A stretch of DNA of 64,000 nucleotides. Source: SIG607 sp036307305 (GTDB lineage Bacteria; Bacillota; Clostridia; Oscillospirales; Acutalibacteraceae). Positions within the stretch are counted from its first letter, which is position 1; each line of letters starts with the position of its first letter. The stretch spans positions 81,465 through 145,464 of the forward strand of contig JAXJXV010000021.1 of assembly GCA_036307305.1 (NCBI GenBank), in the 5' to 3' direction. The notes beneath the pieces were generated by a model. It was not told the origin of the DNA. It searched no databases and saw nothing but the letters and a program-made list of their open reading frames with translations. A program made the position numbers and the translations under genes. Shown here piece after piece: positions 33,198-40,862 of the stretch.

Positions 33198-34046
33198 ATG
33201 GGTTTGATTATCGTAGCAATAATATTCGGTATTATTGAGGGAATTACAGAATGGCTTCCTGTAAGCAGTACGGGACATCTTATACTGTTTGAGGAAATTC
33301 TTCCGCAGTACGTATCTAAAGACGTATGGGATATGTTTTTGGTAATTATTCAGTTGGGCGCTATTCTTGCTTCGGTTATTCTTTTCTGGGATAAAATATG
33401 GCCTTTCCAAAAGCCTGATAGGGCAGAGGGGAAAAAACTTATTAAAACCGACAGCTTTATCCTTTGGGTTAAAGTGGCTATAGCTACCGTACCCGGCGTA
33501 GCTTTTATACTGCTGGGTCTTGATGAAATATGTGATAAATATTTTTATAATTCCACAGGCGTGTCTATAGCCTTGATTGTGTTCGGTATTTTCTTTATAC
33601 TTATTGAACAGTACAATAAAAAACGTACACCGAAATACGATGCTTTAGGTGATATCACATATTCACTGGCTTTATATATAGGTATTTTTCAGCTTTTAGC
33701 TGCGGCTTTCCCCGGAACAAGTCGTTCAGGCGCAACAATTCTTGGCGCGTTGCTTCTCGGTGTATCCCGTGTAGCTGCTTCGGAATTTACCTTTATTCTT
33801 GCCATACCTGCAATGCTTGGCGCAAGTGTTCTTAAAATATTTGATTTTACCGAAAAGGGCATAGCCTTGCAGACAAACGATATTATTTTCCTTGCAGTTG
33901 GTACTGTTTGTGCATTTATCGTATCGGTACTTGCTATTAAATTTCTTATGGGATATATTAAAAAGCATAATTTTGAGGTGTTCGGTTACTACCGTATAGC
34001 TTTAGGTGTTGCGGTTCTGTTAGTGTTTAACCTGATACTTAAATAA
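33198..34046 (+). CDS. uppP: undecaprenyl-diphosphatase
   Basis: The 282-residue membrane protein (about eight helices) has the BacA/UppP signatures GIIEGITEWLPVSSTGHLIL near the N-terminus and AAFPGTSRSGATILGALLLG in the middle, which contain the catalytic Glu, Ser and Arg residues. It recycles undecaprenyl diphosphate to the monophosphate carrier for peptidoglycan and surface polymers. It stands alone between the glycogen operon and the T-box. Confidence 0.95.
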   Translation: MGLIIVAIIFGIIEGITEWLPVSSTGHLILFEEILPQYVSKDVWDMFLVIIQLGAILASVILFWDKIWPFQKPDRAEGKKLIKTDSFILWVKVAIATVPGVAFILLGLDEICDKYFYNSTGVSIALIVFGIFFILIEQYNKKRTPKYDALGDITYSLALYIGIFQLLAAAFPGTSRSGATILGALLLGVSRVAASEFTFILAIPAMLGASVLKIFDFTEKGIALQTNDIIFLAVGTVCAFIVSVLAIKFLMGYIKKHNFEVFGYYRIALGVAVLLVFNLILK

Positions 34047-34049
34047 TTC

Positions 34050-34078
34050 TTGACTTTTTATACGGCTTATATTAAAAT
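34050..34078 (+). promoter_or_regulatory. promoter of the T-box transcript
   Basis: TTGACT (34050-34055), a 17-base spacer and TAAAAT (34073-34078). Confidence 0.7.
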
Positions 34079-34341
34079 GATAAAAACCGATGAGTAAGAA
34101 GAGTAGTTTATCTTAAGGCTTTCAGAGAGTTGCCGTTGGTGTGAGGCGATAACCAAAGGATAAATGAATGGGCTTACGAGGGCGACCTGAAATGCAAAAA
34201 GTAGGGAAGACGGAGGCTGACCGTTACAGCAGATAGCGTATGTTAGTGCGTGAAGTGTGCCTTGTGGCAAAGTCGGGTGGTACCGCGGATTTTTAAATTC
34301 GTCCCGAGTCTGATATATTCAGACTCGGGTTATTTTTTTAA
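34079..34341 (+). ncRNA. T-box leader, Trp-specific by its TGG specifier
   Basis: The T-box parts appear in order: the GATGAGTAAGAAGAGTAG start of stem I, the distal AGAGAG and TTGGTGTGAGGC loop elements, a specifier region GAATGGGCTTACG with TGG as the likely codon, and the T-box core GGGTGGTACCGCGG. A terminator follows with stem CCCGAGTCTGA (34303-34313) and TCAGACTCGGG (34319-34329) plus T's. Uncharged tRNA-Trp would favour the antiterminator and allow readthrough into the downstream trpB. The specifier assignment comes from alignment by eye. Confidence 0.92.
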
Positions 34342-34356
34342 AAAGGAATGTTTGTT

Positions 34357-34395
34357 ATGTTTAATTTGCCTTTCCGATGGCGTTCTTGCTATTGA
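34357..34395 (+). other. 12-codon open frame with a Trp codon after the T-box
   Basis: ATG 34357, preceded by AAAGGA, opens a 12-residue frame MFNLPFRWRSCY ending in TGA. It lies between the T-box terminator and trpB and includes one tryptophan. It may be a leader peptide, the remains of a lost gene or chance. Confidence 0.25.
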
Positions 34396-34419
34396 TTTTT
34401 TCTGAAAATATGATATTAT
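34392..34419 (+). promoter_or_regulatory. possible second promoter directly before trpB
   Basis: TTGATT (34392-34397), a 16-base spacer and TATTAT (34414-34419). If active, it would bypass the T-box. Confidence 0.45.
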
Positions 34420-34449
34420 ATTATTTGTAAATAACGGAGGAATGTTGTT

Positions 34450-35667
34450 ATGAATTTTAACGGAATTGATTTTGATACCTATCTTAAGAATTATCCTAAC
34501 GAAGAGGGATATTTCGGTAAATACGGCGGAGCTTATGTAAACGACGATTTGAAGAAAGCTATGAACGAAATAACTCAGGCGTATTTTACTATTTGTAAAT
34601 CAAGAAAGTTTATTGACGAACTTAGAAGAATAAGAAAAGAATTCCAGGGCAGACCTACACCTATTTCTCACCTTGAAAGACTTTCTAATAAGCTTGGTAA
34701 CGTTCAGCTTTACGTAAAGAGAGAGGACCTTAACCATACAGGCGCACACAAGCTTAATCACTGTATGGGTGAAGCGCTTCTTGCTAAATATATGGGTAAG
34801 AAAAAGCTTATTGCCGAAACAGGAGCAGGTCAGCACGGTGTTGCTATTGCTACGGCGGCTGCATATTTCGGTCTTGAGTGCGACGTTTATATGGGAAGCG
34901 TTGATATAAAGAAACAAGCTCCCAACGTTGCAAGAATGAAGATTCTTGGCGCAAACGTAGTTGAGGTTACACACGGTCTTGCAACCTTGAAAGAGGCCGT
35001 TGACGCTGCTTTTGAAGCGTATGCTAAGGATTATGAGAACAGTATTTACTGTATCGGCAGTGTTGTTGGCCCTCATCCGTTTCCAATGATGGTAAGAGAT
35101 TTCCAGAGCGTTGTGGGTATTGAAGCAAGAGAACAGTTTGTTGAGATGACGGGCGAACTGCCTGATGCTGTTGTAGCCTGTGTGGGCGGCGGCTCTAACT
35201 CTGCAGGATTTTTCTCAGGCTTCCTTAATGACCCTGTTGATATTTACGGTATTGAGCCTCTCGGCAGAGGAACTAAAATGGGCGACCACGCCGCTTCTCT
35301 GCAGTACGGTACAGAGGGTGTAATGCACGGCTTTAACAGTATAATGCTTAAGGACGAGAATGGCGACCCTGCGCCTGTATATTCCGTTGCAAGTGGTCTT
35401 GACTATCCTTCCAGCGGTCCCGAACACGCATTCTTACATGAGCTTGGCAGAGTAAAATATGATGTTATCGGTGATGATGATACTATTGATGCATTCTTTA
35501 CTCTTTCCCGTCTTGAAGGTATAATCCCCGCTATTGAAAGCTCTCACGCCGTTGCTTACGGTATGAAACTTGCGCGTGAAATGGGTAAGGGCAGTGTGCT
35601 TATTAACCTTTCGGGCAGAGGCGATAAGGATATGGATTATATTATCGAAAAGTACGGAATAAGATGA
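34450..35667 (+). CDS. trpB: tryptophan synthase beta chain, solitary
   Basis: The 405-residue PLP enzyme has GYFGKYGGAYV at the start, PLP lysine Lys101 in NHTGAHKLNHCMGEALL, ETGAGQHGVAIATAAAYFGL, the phosphate loop CVGGGSNSAGFF and a C-terminal LINLSGRGDKDMDYI. It makes tryptophan from serine and indole. No trpA or other trp gene lies nearby, so indole is presumably scavenged or comes from another locus. The upstream Trp T-box supports the function. It is followed by one of two identical terminators. Confidence 0.95.
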   Translation: MNFNGIDFDTYLKNYPNEEGYFGKYGGAYVNDDLKKAMNEITQAYFTICKSRKFIDELRRIRKEFQGRPTPISHLERLSNKLGNVQLYVKREDLNHTGAHKLNHCMGEALLAKYMGKKKLIAETGAGQHGVAIATAAAYFGLECDVYMGSVDIKKQAPNVARMKILGANVVEVTHGLATLKEAVDAAFEAYAKDYENSIYCIGSVVGPHPFPMMVRDFQSVVGIEAREQFVEMTGELPDAVVACVGGGSNSAGFFSGFLNDPVDIYGIEPLGRGTKMGDHAASLQYGTEGVMHGFNSIMLKDENGDPAPVYSVASGLDYPSSGPEHAFLHELGRVKYDVIGDDDTIDAFFTLSRLEGIIPAIESSHAVAYGMKLAREMGKGSVLINLSGRGDKDMDYIIEKYGIR

Positions 35668-35732
35668 TTAGGAAATAGGTGCCTCTCAGGGAGAAGCCTT
35701 ATGTGAGGAGAACAATTTTCGGTGAATATTTA

Positions 35733-35765
35733 AAACGGGAGGATTTTATATCCTCCCGTTTATCA
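35733..35765 (+). terminator. trpB terminator, copy 1 of a 29-bp repeat
   Basis: AAACGGGAGGA pairs with TCCTCCCGTTT around a TTTATA-type loop. The 29 bases at 35733-35761 recur exactly at 36380-36408. Confidence 0.85.
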
Positions 35766-35795
35766 TTTATATCATAACATTAAACGTTTTTAGGG

Positions 35796-35824
35796 TTTAC
35801 AAATAAAGTAAAATGCTATATAAT
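35796..35824 (+). promoter_or_regulatory. promoter of the structured XRE leader
   Basis: TTTACA (35796-35801), a 17-base spacer and TATAAT (35819-35824). Confidence 0.65.
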
Positions 35825-35830
35825 ATTATT

Positions 35831-35996
35831 GCAACATAAATTCAATATATATATCGAAAATAGTTTGTGATTTTTTCTTTTGGTAAAAGCACAGGCTCTA
35901 TTTATCATGTACTATTTTCGGTATGTGTTGAATTTGTGTTGCAGCAAACGGAGCCAGGTGTTTTTAGAGTGCATGGCTCTGTCATGCACTTTTTTG
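35831..35996 (+). ncRNA. structured leader RNA with terminator, candidate new element
   Basis: Bases 35831-35863 pair with 35912-35942 in a stem of about 30 bp: outer 15 bp starting GCAACATAAATTCAA, inner 9 bp CGAAAATAG/CTATTTTCG, and a GU-rich middle with a small bulge. The loop holds a sub-hairpin (CTTTT/AAAAG, TGTG/CACA) and GGCTCT (35894-35899). GGAGCC (35950-35955) can pair with that loop as a pseudoknot, or with a second GGCTCT (35975-35980) inside the terminator hairpin AGTGCATG/CATGCACT (35968-35975, 35983-35990) that precedes a T-run. The two pairings exclude each other. The structure is read by eye. Alternatives are a foldback element or an operator dyad. Confidence 0.5.
35968..35996 (+). 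terminator. intrinsic terminator inside the XRE leader
   Basis: An 8-bp stem (35968-35975 with 35983-35990), loop GCTCTGT, then six T's. It lies between promoter and start codon of the XRE gene, so it would act as an attenuator. Confidence 0.65.
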
Positions 35997-36024
35997 TGCA
36001 AAAATACCGAAAGGAAGATAAAAC

Positions 36025-36361
36025 TATGCAGAAAACTTACTTAAAACAGGTTGGAGAAAGGTTGTTTGAATGTCGTACACGAAACTTTTTCTCCCGTAAA
36101 GAATTAGCGGAACGTGCATCGGTTCCGATTTCATCAGTTAAGATGATGGAACGAGGCGAGGAAGCAGTTGGTATTGAGGACGCTTTGAAAATTTGTAATG
36201 AATTGGATTGTAGTGCAGAATATATACTTACTGGAAATTGCGGTATTTATGAATTGATAAAACTGAATCAAAAAATCTTGGATTTGCCGGAATCTTCTTT
36301 GCAACATTTAGAAAAAATGGTACAAGCCTTTTGGAATAGTTGTCCAAAGTCATTTCGTTAA
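36025..36361 (+). CDS. small XRE-type helix-turn-helix protein
   Basis: The 111-residue protein has an N-terminal helix-turn-helix (VGERLFECRTRNFFSRKELAERASVPISSVKMMERGEEAVGIEDALKICNELDC) and a short helical C-terminal part. ATG 36025 follows AAAGGAAG at normal spacing. A longer frame from GTG 35867 would run through the structured leader and is rejected. Leader and gene are bracketed by two identical terminators, which makes the unit look inserted or duplicated next to trpB. Target genes are unknown; it may regulate itself through the leader dyad. Confidence 0.8.
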
Positions 36362-36379
36362 AAAGGAAAACAAGAAATC

Positions 36380-36412
36380 AAACGGGAGGATTTTATATCC
36401 TCCCGTTTGTTA
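36380..36412. terminator. terminator, copy 2 of the 29-bp repeat
   Basis: Identical in 29 bases, loop included, to the trpB terminator at 35733-35761. It serves the XRE gene and, from the other strand, mtaB. Confidence 0.85.
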
Positions 36413-36414
36413 TT

Positions 36415-37719
36415 TTAGTTATGGGTATCTACTTTGCCAAAAAGACAGGTATCCGTTCGGTGTGTGATTTTTACAGGTGTTATTTTCCCTGTCAGAGACT
36501 TATCACTTTTTACCTTTACCTGACAGTAATTATCTGTAAAGCCGTGATAGTATCCCTTTTCATCTGTTGTTTCAAAAAGAACCTCCACAGTGCTATAAAG
36601 CATTTTATCAAGAAATGCTTCCTCAGTTTTTTTAGTAGCGCTTATCATAAGCTTACTTCTTCTGCTTTTTTCACTTTTCTCAACCTGATTATTAAGACCT
36701 GCGGCAACCGTGCCCTCTCTCCTTGAATAAGCAAAAACGTGGGCAGATGCAAAGCCGATTTCTTTAGCAAAATCAAGGCTTTGCTCAAATTCCTCTTCTG
36801 TTTCACCTGCAAAGCCCACCATAATATCGGTGGTAATTGAGGCATTTTTAAAAGTGCTTCTGATACGCTTTACTAAATCTCTGTAAAAGCTGGTGTCATA
36901 ATGTCGGTTCATTCTTTTAAGAGTGGTATCACAGCCCGACTGCAGAGAAAGATGAAACTGAGGACAGAATTTTTTCTGCTTTGAAAGGCGGTTTAGCATT
37001 TCATCACTGATGTGGTCAGGCTCAAGGGAGCCAAGGCGCACACGAAGAATTGAATCAACCTGACAAACAGCCTCTACGGCATCACAGATGTTTACGTCTT
37101 CTTCAAGCTCTTTGCCGTAAGAGGTAAGGTTAATTCCAACAAGAACAACCTCTTTAAAGCCTTTTAGTGCCAACTGCTCTGCTTCCTTTTTTATATCAGC
37201 AAGGTTTTTTGAGCGTATATCTCCTCTTGCTGTAGGTATAATACAGTAGGTACAATATCTGTCACAGCCGTCCTGTATCTTCATAAAGGCACGGGTGCGC
37301 TCGTTAAAGTCTGATATATCGGGAGTGTTGAATTTTTCTTTTCTTTCGTGCTTTTCTATATCAACGATTCTTTCCCCGTTACTCATAAAGCTTGAAACGT
37401 AACCGATTATTTTTCTTGCATCGGTGTTGCCTAAGATTATATCCGCCTCTGTTAGCTTAAGGGCGTCCTTTGGGAAAGCCTGAGGCATACAGCCTGTCAG
37501 CACTATAACCGCATCCTTGTACAGTGACCTGTATTTTCTCAGCATCTGACGGGTTTTGCGGTCGCTCTCAGCAGTAACCGTACAGGAATTTATTATAAAA
37601 ACGTTAACGTCAGGGCAGTCTGAAACAACGGTGTAGCCTTCTTTTTCAAAAAGCTCACGCATTACCTGAGTTTCATACTGATTTACCTTACAGCCCAGTG
37701 TATAAAATGCAACCTTCAA
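36415..37719 (-). CDS. mtaB: tRNA t6A37 methylthiotransferase
   Basis: The 434-residue radical SAM enzyme has the N-terminal MTTase domain with three cysteines (TLGCKVNQYE, INSCTVTAESDRK, TGCMPQA), the radical SAM cluster in QDGCDRYCTYCIIPTARGDIRS, and a C-terminal TRAM-like strand region. The HLSLQSGCDTTLKRMNR and TDIMVGFAGETEEEF blocks are typical of the MtaB/MiaB group; the KVNQYE start favours MtaB, which makes ms2t6A at tRNA position 37. It converges with the XRE gene. Confidence 0.92.
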   Translation of the reverse strand: MKVAFYTLGCKVNQYETQVMRELFEKEGYTVVSDCPDVNVFIINSCTVTAESDRKTRQMLRKYRSLYKDAVIVLTGCMPQAFPKDALKLTEADIILGNTDARKIIGYVSSFMSNGERIVDIEKHERKEKFNTPDISDFNERTRAFMKIQDGCDRYCTYCIIPTARGDIRSKNLADIKKEAEQLALKGFKEVVLVGINLTSYGKELEEDVNICDAVEAVCQVDSILRVRLGSLEPDHISDEMLNRLSKQKKFCPQFHLSLQSGCDTTLKRMNRHYDTSFYRDLVKRIRSTFKNASITTDIMVGFAGETEEEFEQSLDFAKEIGFASAHVFAYSRREGTVAAGLNNQVEKSEKSRRSKLMISATKKTEEAFLDKMLYSTVEVLFETTDEKGYYHGFTDNYCQVKVKSDKSLTGKITPVKITHRTDTCLFGKVDTHN

Positions 37720-37785
37720 AAAATCACTCCGAGTAAAATTAATCTGTCAATTATTATATTATAAAATCACTGTTTTTGCAACCTC

Positions 37786-37814
37786 TTGACATTTTTAGCA
37801 GAAAAAGGTAGAAT
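37786..37814 (+). promoter_or_regulatory. promoter of the HPr-like gene
   Basis: TTGACA (37786-37791), a 17-base spacer and TAGAAT (37809-37814). Confidence 0.75.
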
Positions 37815-37845
37815 ACTGTTAGTAACGATTTTGGAGGAAACAAAA

Positions 37846-38076
37846 ATGATTACTAAAAAAGTGCTACTTAACAATATAGAAAGCGTTAACTGTTTCGTTA
37901 AAAAAATGGGGGACAAGGATTTCGAGGTTGACCTTATTTCAGGAAAATATCTTGTAAACGCCAAATCAATGATGGGTGTACTAAGCCTTGACCTTACTCA
38001 GCCTGTAACGGTAAACGCTTATACTGACGATGAAAATTTTATTTCAGAAATACAGCAGTACATATTTGAAGAATGA
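37846..38076 (+). CDS. HPr-like protein without the phosphorylatable histidine
   Basis: The 76-residue protein keeps the second half of the HPr fold, VDLISGKYLVNAKSMMGVLSLDL, in which the serine of KSMMG matches the regulatory Ser46 region. The segment that should hold His15 (GLHARP in HPr) reads SVNCFVKKMG instead, so it cannot accept phosphate from EI. Such proteins are common in Clostridia and may act in signalling like Crh rather than in sugar transport. ATG 37846 has a GGAGG site. Confidence 0.75.
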   Translation: MITKKVLLNNIESVNCFVKKMGDKDFEVDLISGKYLVNAKSMMGVLSLDLTQPVTVNAYTDDENFISEIQQYIFEE

Positions 38077-38102
38077 AAAACGCCCGTCAGGGCGTTTTAA
38101 TT
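38077..38102. terminator. bidirectional terminator
   Basis: AAAACGCCC (38077-38085) pairs with GGGCGTTTT (38090-38098). Confidence 0.85.
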
Positions 38103-38109
38103 TTATATA

Positions 38110-38832
38110 CTACTGTATAAGACCGTTAGGAGAAGCTTTTTCTTCTTCCCGTTGTTTGTTTATTTCGGCAAGAGCAGAATCATAAGCATCCTTAAGTCTT
38201 TGCTTATCGGTAATTAAAGCATCTTTCTGATTTTTCCAGTACTGCTTTTCTGTATCAGAAAGTGTGTCCGAATTTATTAGCTTTTCTGCTGCGGTAATAC
38301 CTTCGTCAATTTCAGCTACTGCCGTGTCATATTCTTTTTTTAGTTCGTCCGCTTTTTTATTATATTTATTGTCAATAATGCTTTCAATAAGATTATTTAC
38401 CGTTTCTTTTGTTTTTTCGGCATTTGATTTTTCGGAACTGTTGGAAGAAGTACCCGATTTTTTGCCTTGGTCTTTATTCTGTAAAGAATTGTCCTGAGAA
38501 GAATTATTTTCTTTGCTTTCTTCCTCGCCTTTTACAACTTCTATTTTACAGGTTAGCTTTAGGTCAGAACTTACTGCATAAACTTCTGCTTCACCCTCGC
38601 TGAGAGCTGTAACTGCACCGTATAAAACGCGGACAATCTTTTGGTCAGAGCTTTCCCACTGAAAAGATAAATCCGCCTTGTTTTCTATAGTCAGCGTATA
38701 ACTTTCACCTATTTTGAGGGTTAATTCTTGTGCTGATATTTTAGGTGTAGTTGCGCCTTTTCCTTCTGAACACCCAATCGCTGTGAAAACCAGCAGAGCT
38801 ATAAGTATAGTAGAAAGAAATATCTTTTTCAT
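38110..38832 (-). CDS. lipoprotein with a BIG2-type domain
   Basis: The signal peptide ends in a lipobox, VFTAIGC, with the lipid-modified Cys at about 21. Residues 30-100 look like a bacterial Ig-like BIG2 domain (LTLKIGESYTLTI, WESSDQKIVRV, LSEGEAEVYAV). A Ser/Asn/Lys-rich linker and a long charged helical C-terminus follow. It is anchored outside the membrane. It starts one base after the ABC exporter stop, behind AAAGGA, and is the third gene of the RRE-ABC-lipoprotein operon. Its exact role is unknown. Confidence 0.8.
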   Translation of the reverse strand: MKKIFLSTILIALLVFTAIGCSEGKGATTPKISAQELTLKIGESYTLTIENKADLSFQWESSDQKIVRVLYGAVTALSEGEAEVYAVSSDLKLTCKIEVVKGEEESKENNSSQDNSLQNKDQGKKSGTSSNSSEKSNAEKTKETVNNLIESIIDNKYNKKADELKKEYDTAVAEIDEGITAAEKLINSDTLSDTEKQYWKNQKDALITDKQRLKDAYDSALAEINKQREEEKASPNGLIQ

Positions 38833-38833
38833 T

Positions 38834-40489
38834 TTAAATTTCCTTTATGTATCCGTTTTCTAAATGAAGCTGTTTATCGCAAATTCCGTCGGGAACTGCG
38901 CGATGGGTTACCATTATAACAGTTTTGTCCGTCAGTTCTTTTAAAGCATTTAAAAGCTTTTCTTCCGTAGAGCTGTCAAGAGCTGAGGTTGCCTCGTCAA
39001 GAAGCAGTACGGGGGTATCGCACATAATAGCTCTTGCAATGGCAATGCGCTGAGCCTGTCCCTCTGAAATTCCTATACCGTTTTCGCCTATATGGGTGTT
39101 CAGTCCATCGGGCAGAGAGGATACCCAGTCATAAAGCTGAGCAGTTATAACTGCTGTTTCTATCTTTTCTTTATTTAGATTATCGGTACAGATTGTAATG
39201 TTTTCTAAAATTGTACCCGATAAAATCATATTTCCTTGCGGAACGTAAGAAAACATACCTCTTGTGGAAGCGTTTATTTCGTACTTTGAGTCGAAACTTA
39301 ATCTGCCTTTTGTGGCATTGTCGTAACCCAGCAGAAGCTTAAACAGTGTACTTTTACCTGCGCCCGACTCACCTGTAATTGCGGTGACGGTTCCTCTTTT
39401 AATAGAAAAACAGGAATTTTTAAGTACAGGCTTGTCCTCGTAGGAGAAAGAAAGCTCTTCGGCATTTATACAGGTAAATACGTTTTTGATGGTGTCGGAA
39501 ACGTCACTGTCAAGAAGCTTTAACTCATCAGAAATATCTTCTATTTCTGCAATTCTTGATGCCGAAGAAAGCATAGCGTTATAAGATGGGATAATACCCG
39601 ATATGCTTTGCATAGGGGCGCGAAGCTGTGAAATAATCTGCAGAAAAGCAAGTAGTGAGCCGTAAGAAACTATATTCTTCTGAATACCCATAGCACCCCA
39701 TAATAGCACAAGGAAATATCCAAGGGTGAAGAAAGAATAAAGACCTACGGTATAAATTATATTAAGATTATTACGCTTAATTTTAAGTGAATAATTTTCT
39801 TTTAAAAGTGAGTTTAATTTTTTGTTTACAGGGGTAAGGGTTGAGAAGGATTTTATGACGCTCATATTTAAAAAGCTTTCCTGTAAAAACGCTTTTACTC
39901 TTGAGTCACTTTCCTGATGCTTTTTATGAAGAAGACGGTACTTATGACCTACTATTCTGCAAAGAGCGGGAACAGCTATGCCAAGACAGATAAGACCGGC
40001 GGCGAATTTCCAGTCAATAAGAAGAATTGCAACAGCGCCCGATAGTATTTTTGCTGTAATGGAAGCAACCGTTGGTATAATGGTTGATGCGGTATTTACT
40101 ACTGTATCTACATCTGAGGAAAAACGATTGAGTAAATCGCCCGTGTGGTAAATTTCAACACGGGACAACTGTTTGGTGAAAAGCGTCGAGTATAGTTTTT
40201 GACGCAATAAAACAGCCATTCTTCCCGAAACCGAAACGCGAATACGGGACAAAAGGGCAGAAAACATAATCTGTATTGCGATAAGAACAATAACGGCAAT
40301 GCCGAGCTTTACAAGACTGCCGTCTGTCTGGGATGAAGCTATATCTATTATTTTTTTGGAAACGAGAGCCAGAGCTATGTATATTACGGAAACGACAGAC
40401 GACAAAAGGGAAGAAAGAATTATCCGTCCCTTTTGTGATTTTATTAAGGCTCTGACAAGCTCGTTTGAAGTGGACTGATTTTTATTCAA
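38834..40489 (-). CDS. ABC exporter, fused membrane and ATPase domains
   Basis: Six membrane helices in the first 310 residues are followed by an ATPase with Walker A GESGAGKST, a signature segment reading GISEGQAQRIAIARA (SEGQ instead of SGGQ), and Walker B VLLLDEATSALD. This is the MsbA/LmrA-type half-transporter layout, 551 residues. The start is a TTG at 40489 with AAAGGAG 10 bases upstream, overlapping the RRE gene by 8 bases. No peptidase C39 domain is present. The upstream PqqD-like gene suggests export of a modified peptide, although no precursor is identified. Confidence 0.88.
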   Translation of the reverse strand: MNKNQSTSNELVRALIKSQKGRIILSSLLSSVVSVIYIALALVSKKIIDIASSQTDGSLVKLGIAVIVLIAIQIMFSALLSRIRVSVSGRMAVLLRQKLYSTLFTKQLSRVEIYHTGDLLNRFSSDVDTVVNTASTIIPTVASITAKILSGAVAILLIDWKFAAGLICLGIAVPALCRIVGHKYRLLHKKHQESDSRVKAFLQESFLNMSVIKSFSTLTPVNKKLNSLLKENYSLKIKRNNLNIIYTVGLYSFFTLGYFLVLLWGAMGIQKNIVSYGSLLAFLQIISQLRAPMQSISGIIPSYNAMLSSASRIAEIEDISDELKLLDSDVSDTIKNVFTCINAEELSFSYEDKPVLKNSCFSIKRGTVTAITGESGAGKSTLFKLLLGYDNATKGRLSFDSKYEINASTRGMFSYVPQGNMILSGTILENITICTDNLNKEKIETAVITAQLYDWVSSLPDGLNTHIGENGIGISEGQAQRIAIARAIMCDTPVLLLDEATSALDSSTEEKLLNALKELTDKTVIMVTHRAVPDGICDKQLHLENGYIKEI

Positions 40490-40745
40490 GAATGTTATGC
40501 TCCTTTAAAACGTTTAAAAATACCTTTATATCGGTTTTTGCAGTAGCTTCATCAATGTCGTATTCCTCTGTCATAAGAGAAATTAGTTCTTCTTCGCTTT
40601 TTTCCTCGCCCAAAAGTCGCCACAAAAAAGAAGCAGACTCGTTAAGGGTTATAGCGGCGTTGAAATTCATAGTGTTATTGCCTGTAGGAACAACCAAATT
40701 TTGTCCTGCTACCGTTCTTAAGATAAATCCCTCTTTAATTTTCAT
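40482..40745 (-). CDS. PqqD-like RiPP recognition element protein
   Basis: The 87-residue protein shows the PqqD fold pattern: strand-rich FILRTVAGQNLVVPTG, NAAITLNESASFLWRLLGEEKSEEELISLMTEEYDID and a final winged helix DIKVFLNVLKEHNILE. PqqD-like RRE domains bind leader peptides in ribosomal peptide biosynthesis and hand them to a modifying enzyme. Here it heads an operon with an ABC exporter and a lipoprotein, but no radical SAM or other maturase is adjacent. A CGGAGG site precedes the ATG. Confidence 0.82.
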   Translation of the reverse strand: MKIKEGFILRTVAGQNLVVPTGNNTMNFNAAITLNESASFLWRLLGEEKSEEELISLMTEEYDIDEATAKTDIKVFLNVLKEHNILE

Positions 40746-40796
40746 CGCAATTCCTCCGTTTATATTTAAATTTATTATAACTTATTATAAATTATA

Positions 40797-40825
40797 TTGC
40801 AAGTGTAACCGTTTTTGTTTATAAT
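40797..40825 (+). promoter_or_regulatory. promoter of the membrane protein-nnr operon
   Basis: TTGCAA (40797-40802), a 17-base spacer and TATAAT (40820-40825). Confidence 0.65.
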
Positions 40826-40862
40826 ATTATTAAAATCCTGAAAATATTACGGAGGTTTCAAA

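Noticed and set aside
35867..36024. N-terminal extension of the XRE protein from GTG 35867
   Set aside because: It runs through the structured leader and terminator, while ATG 36025 has a good ribosome site and begins exactly at the helix-turn-helix domain.
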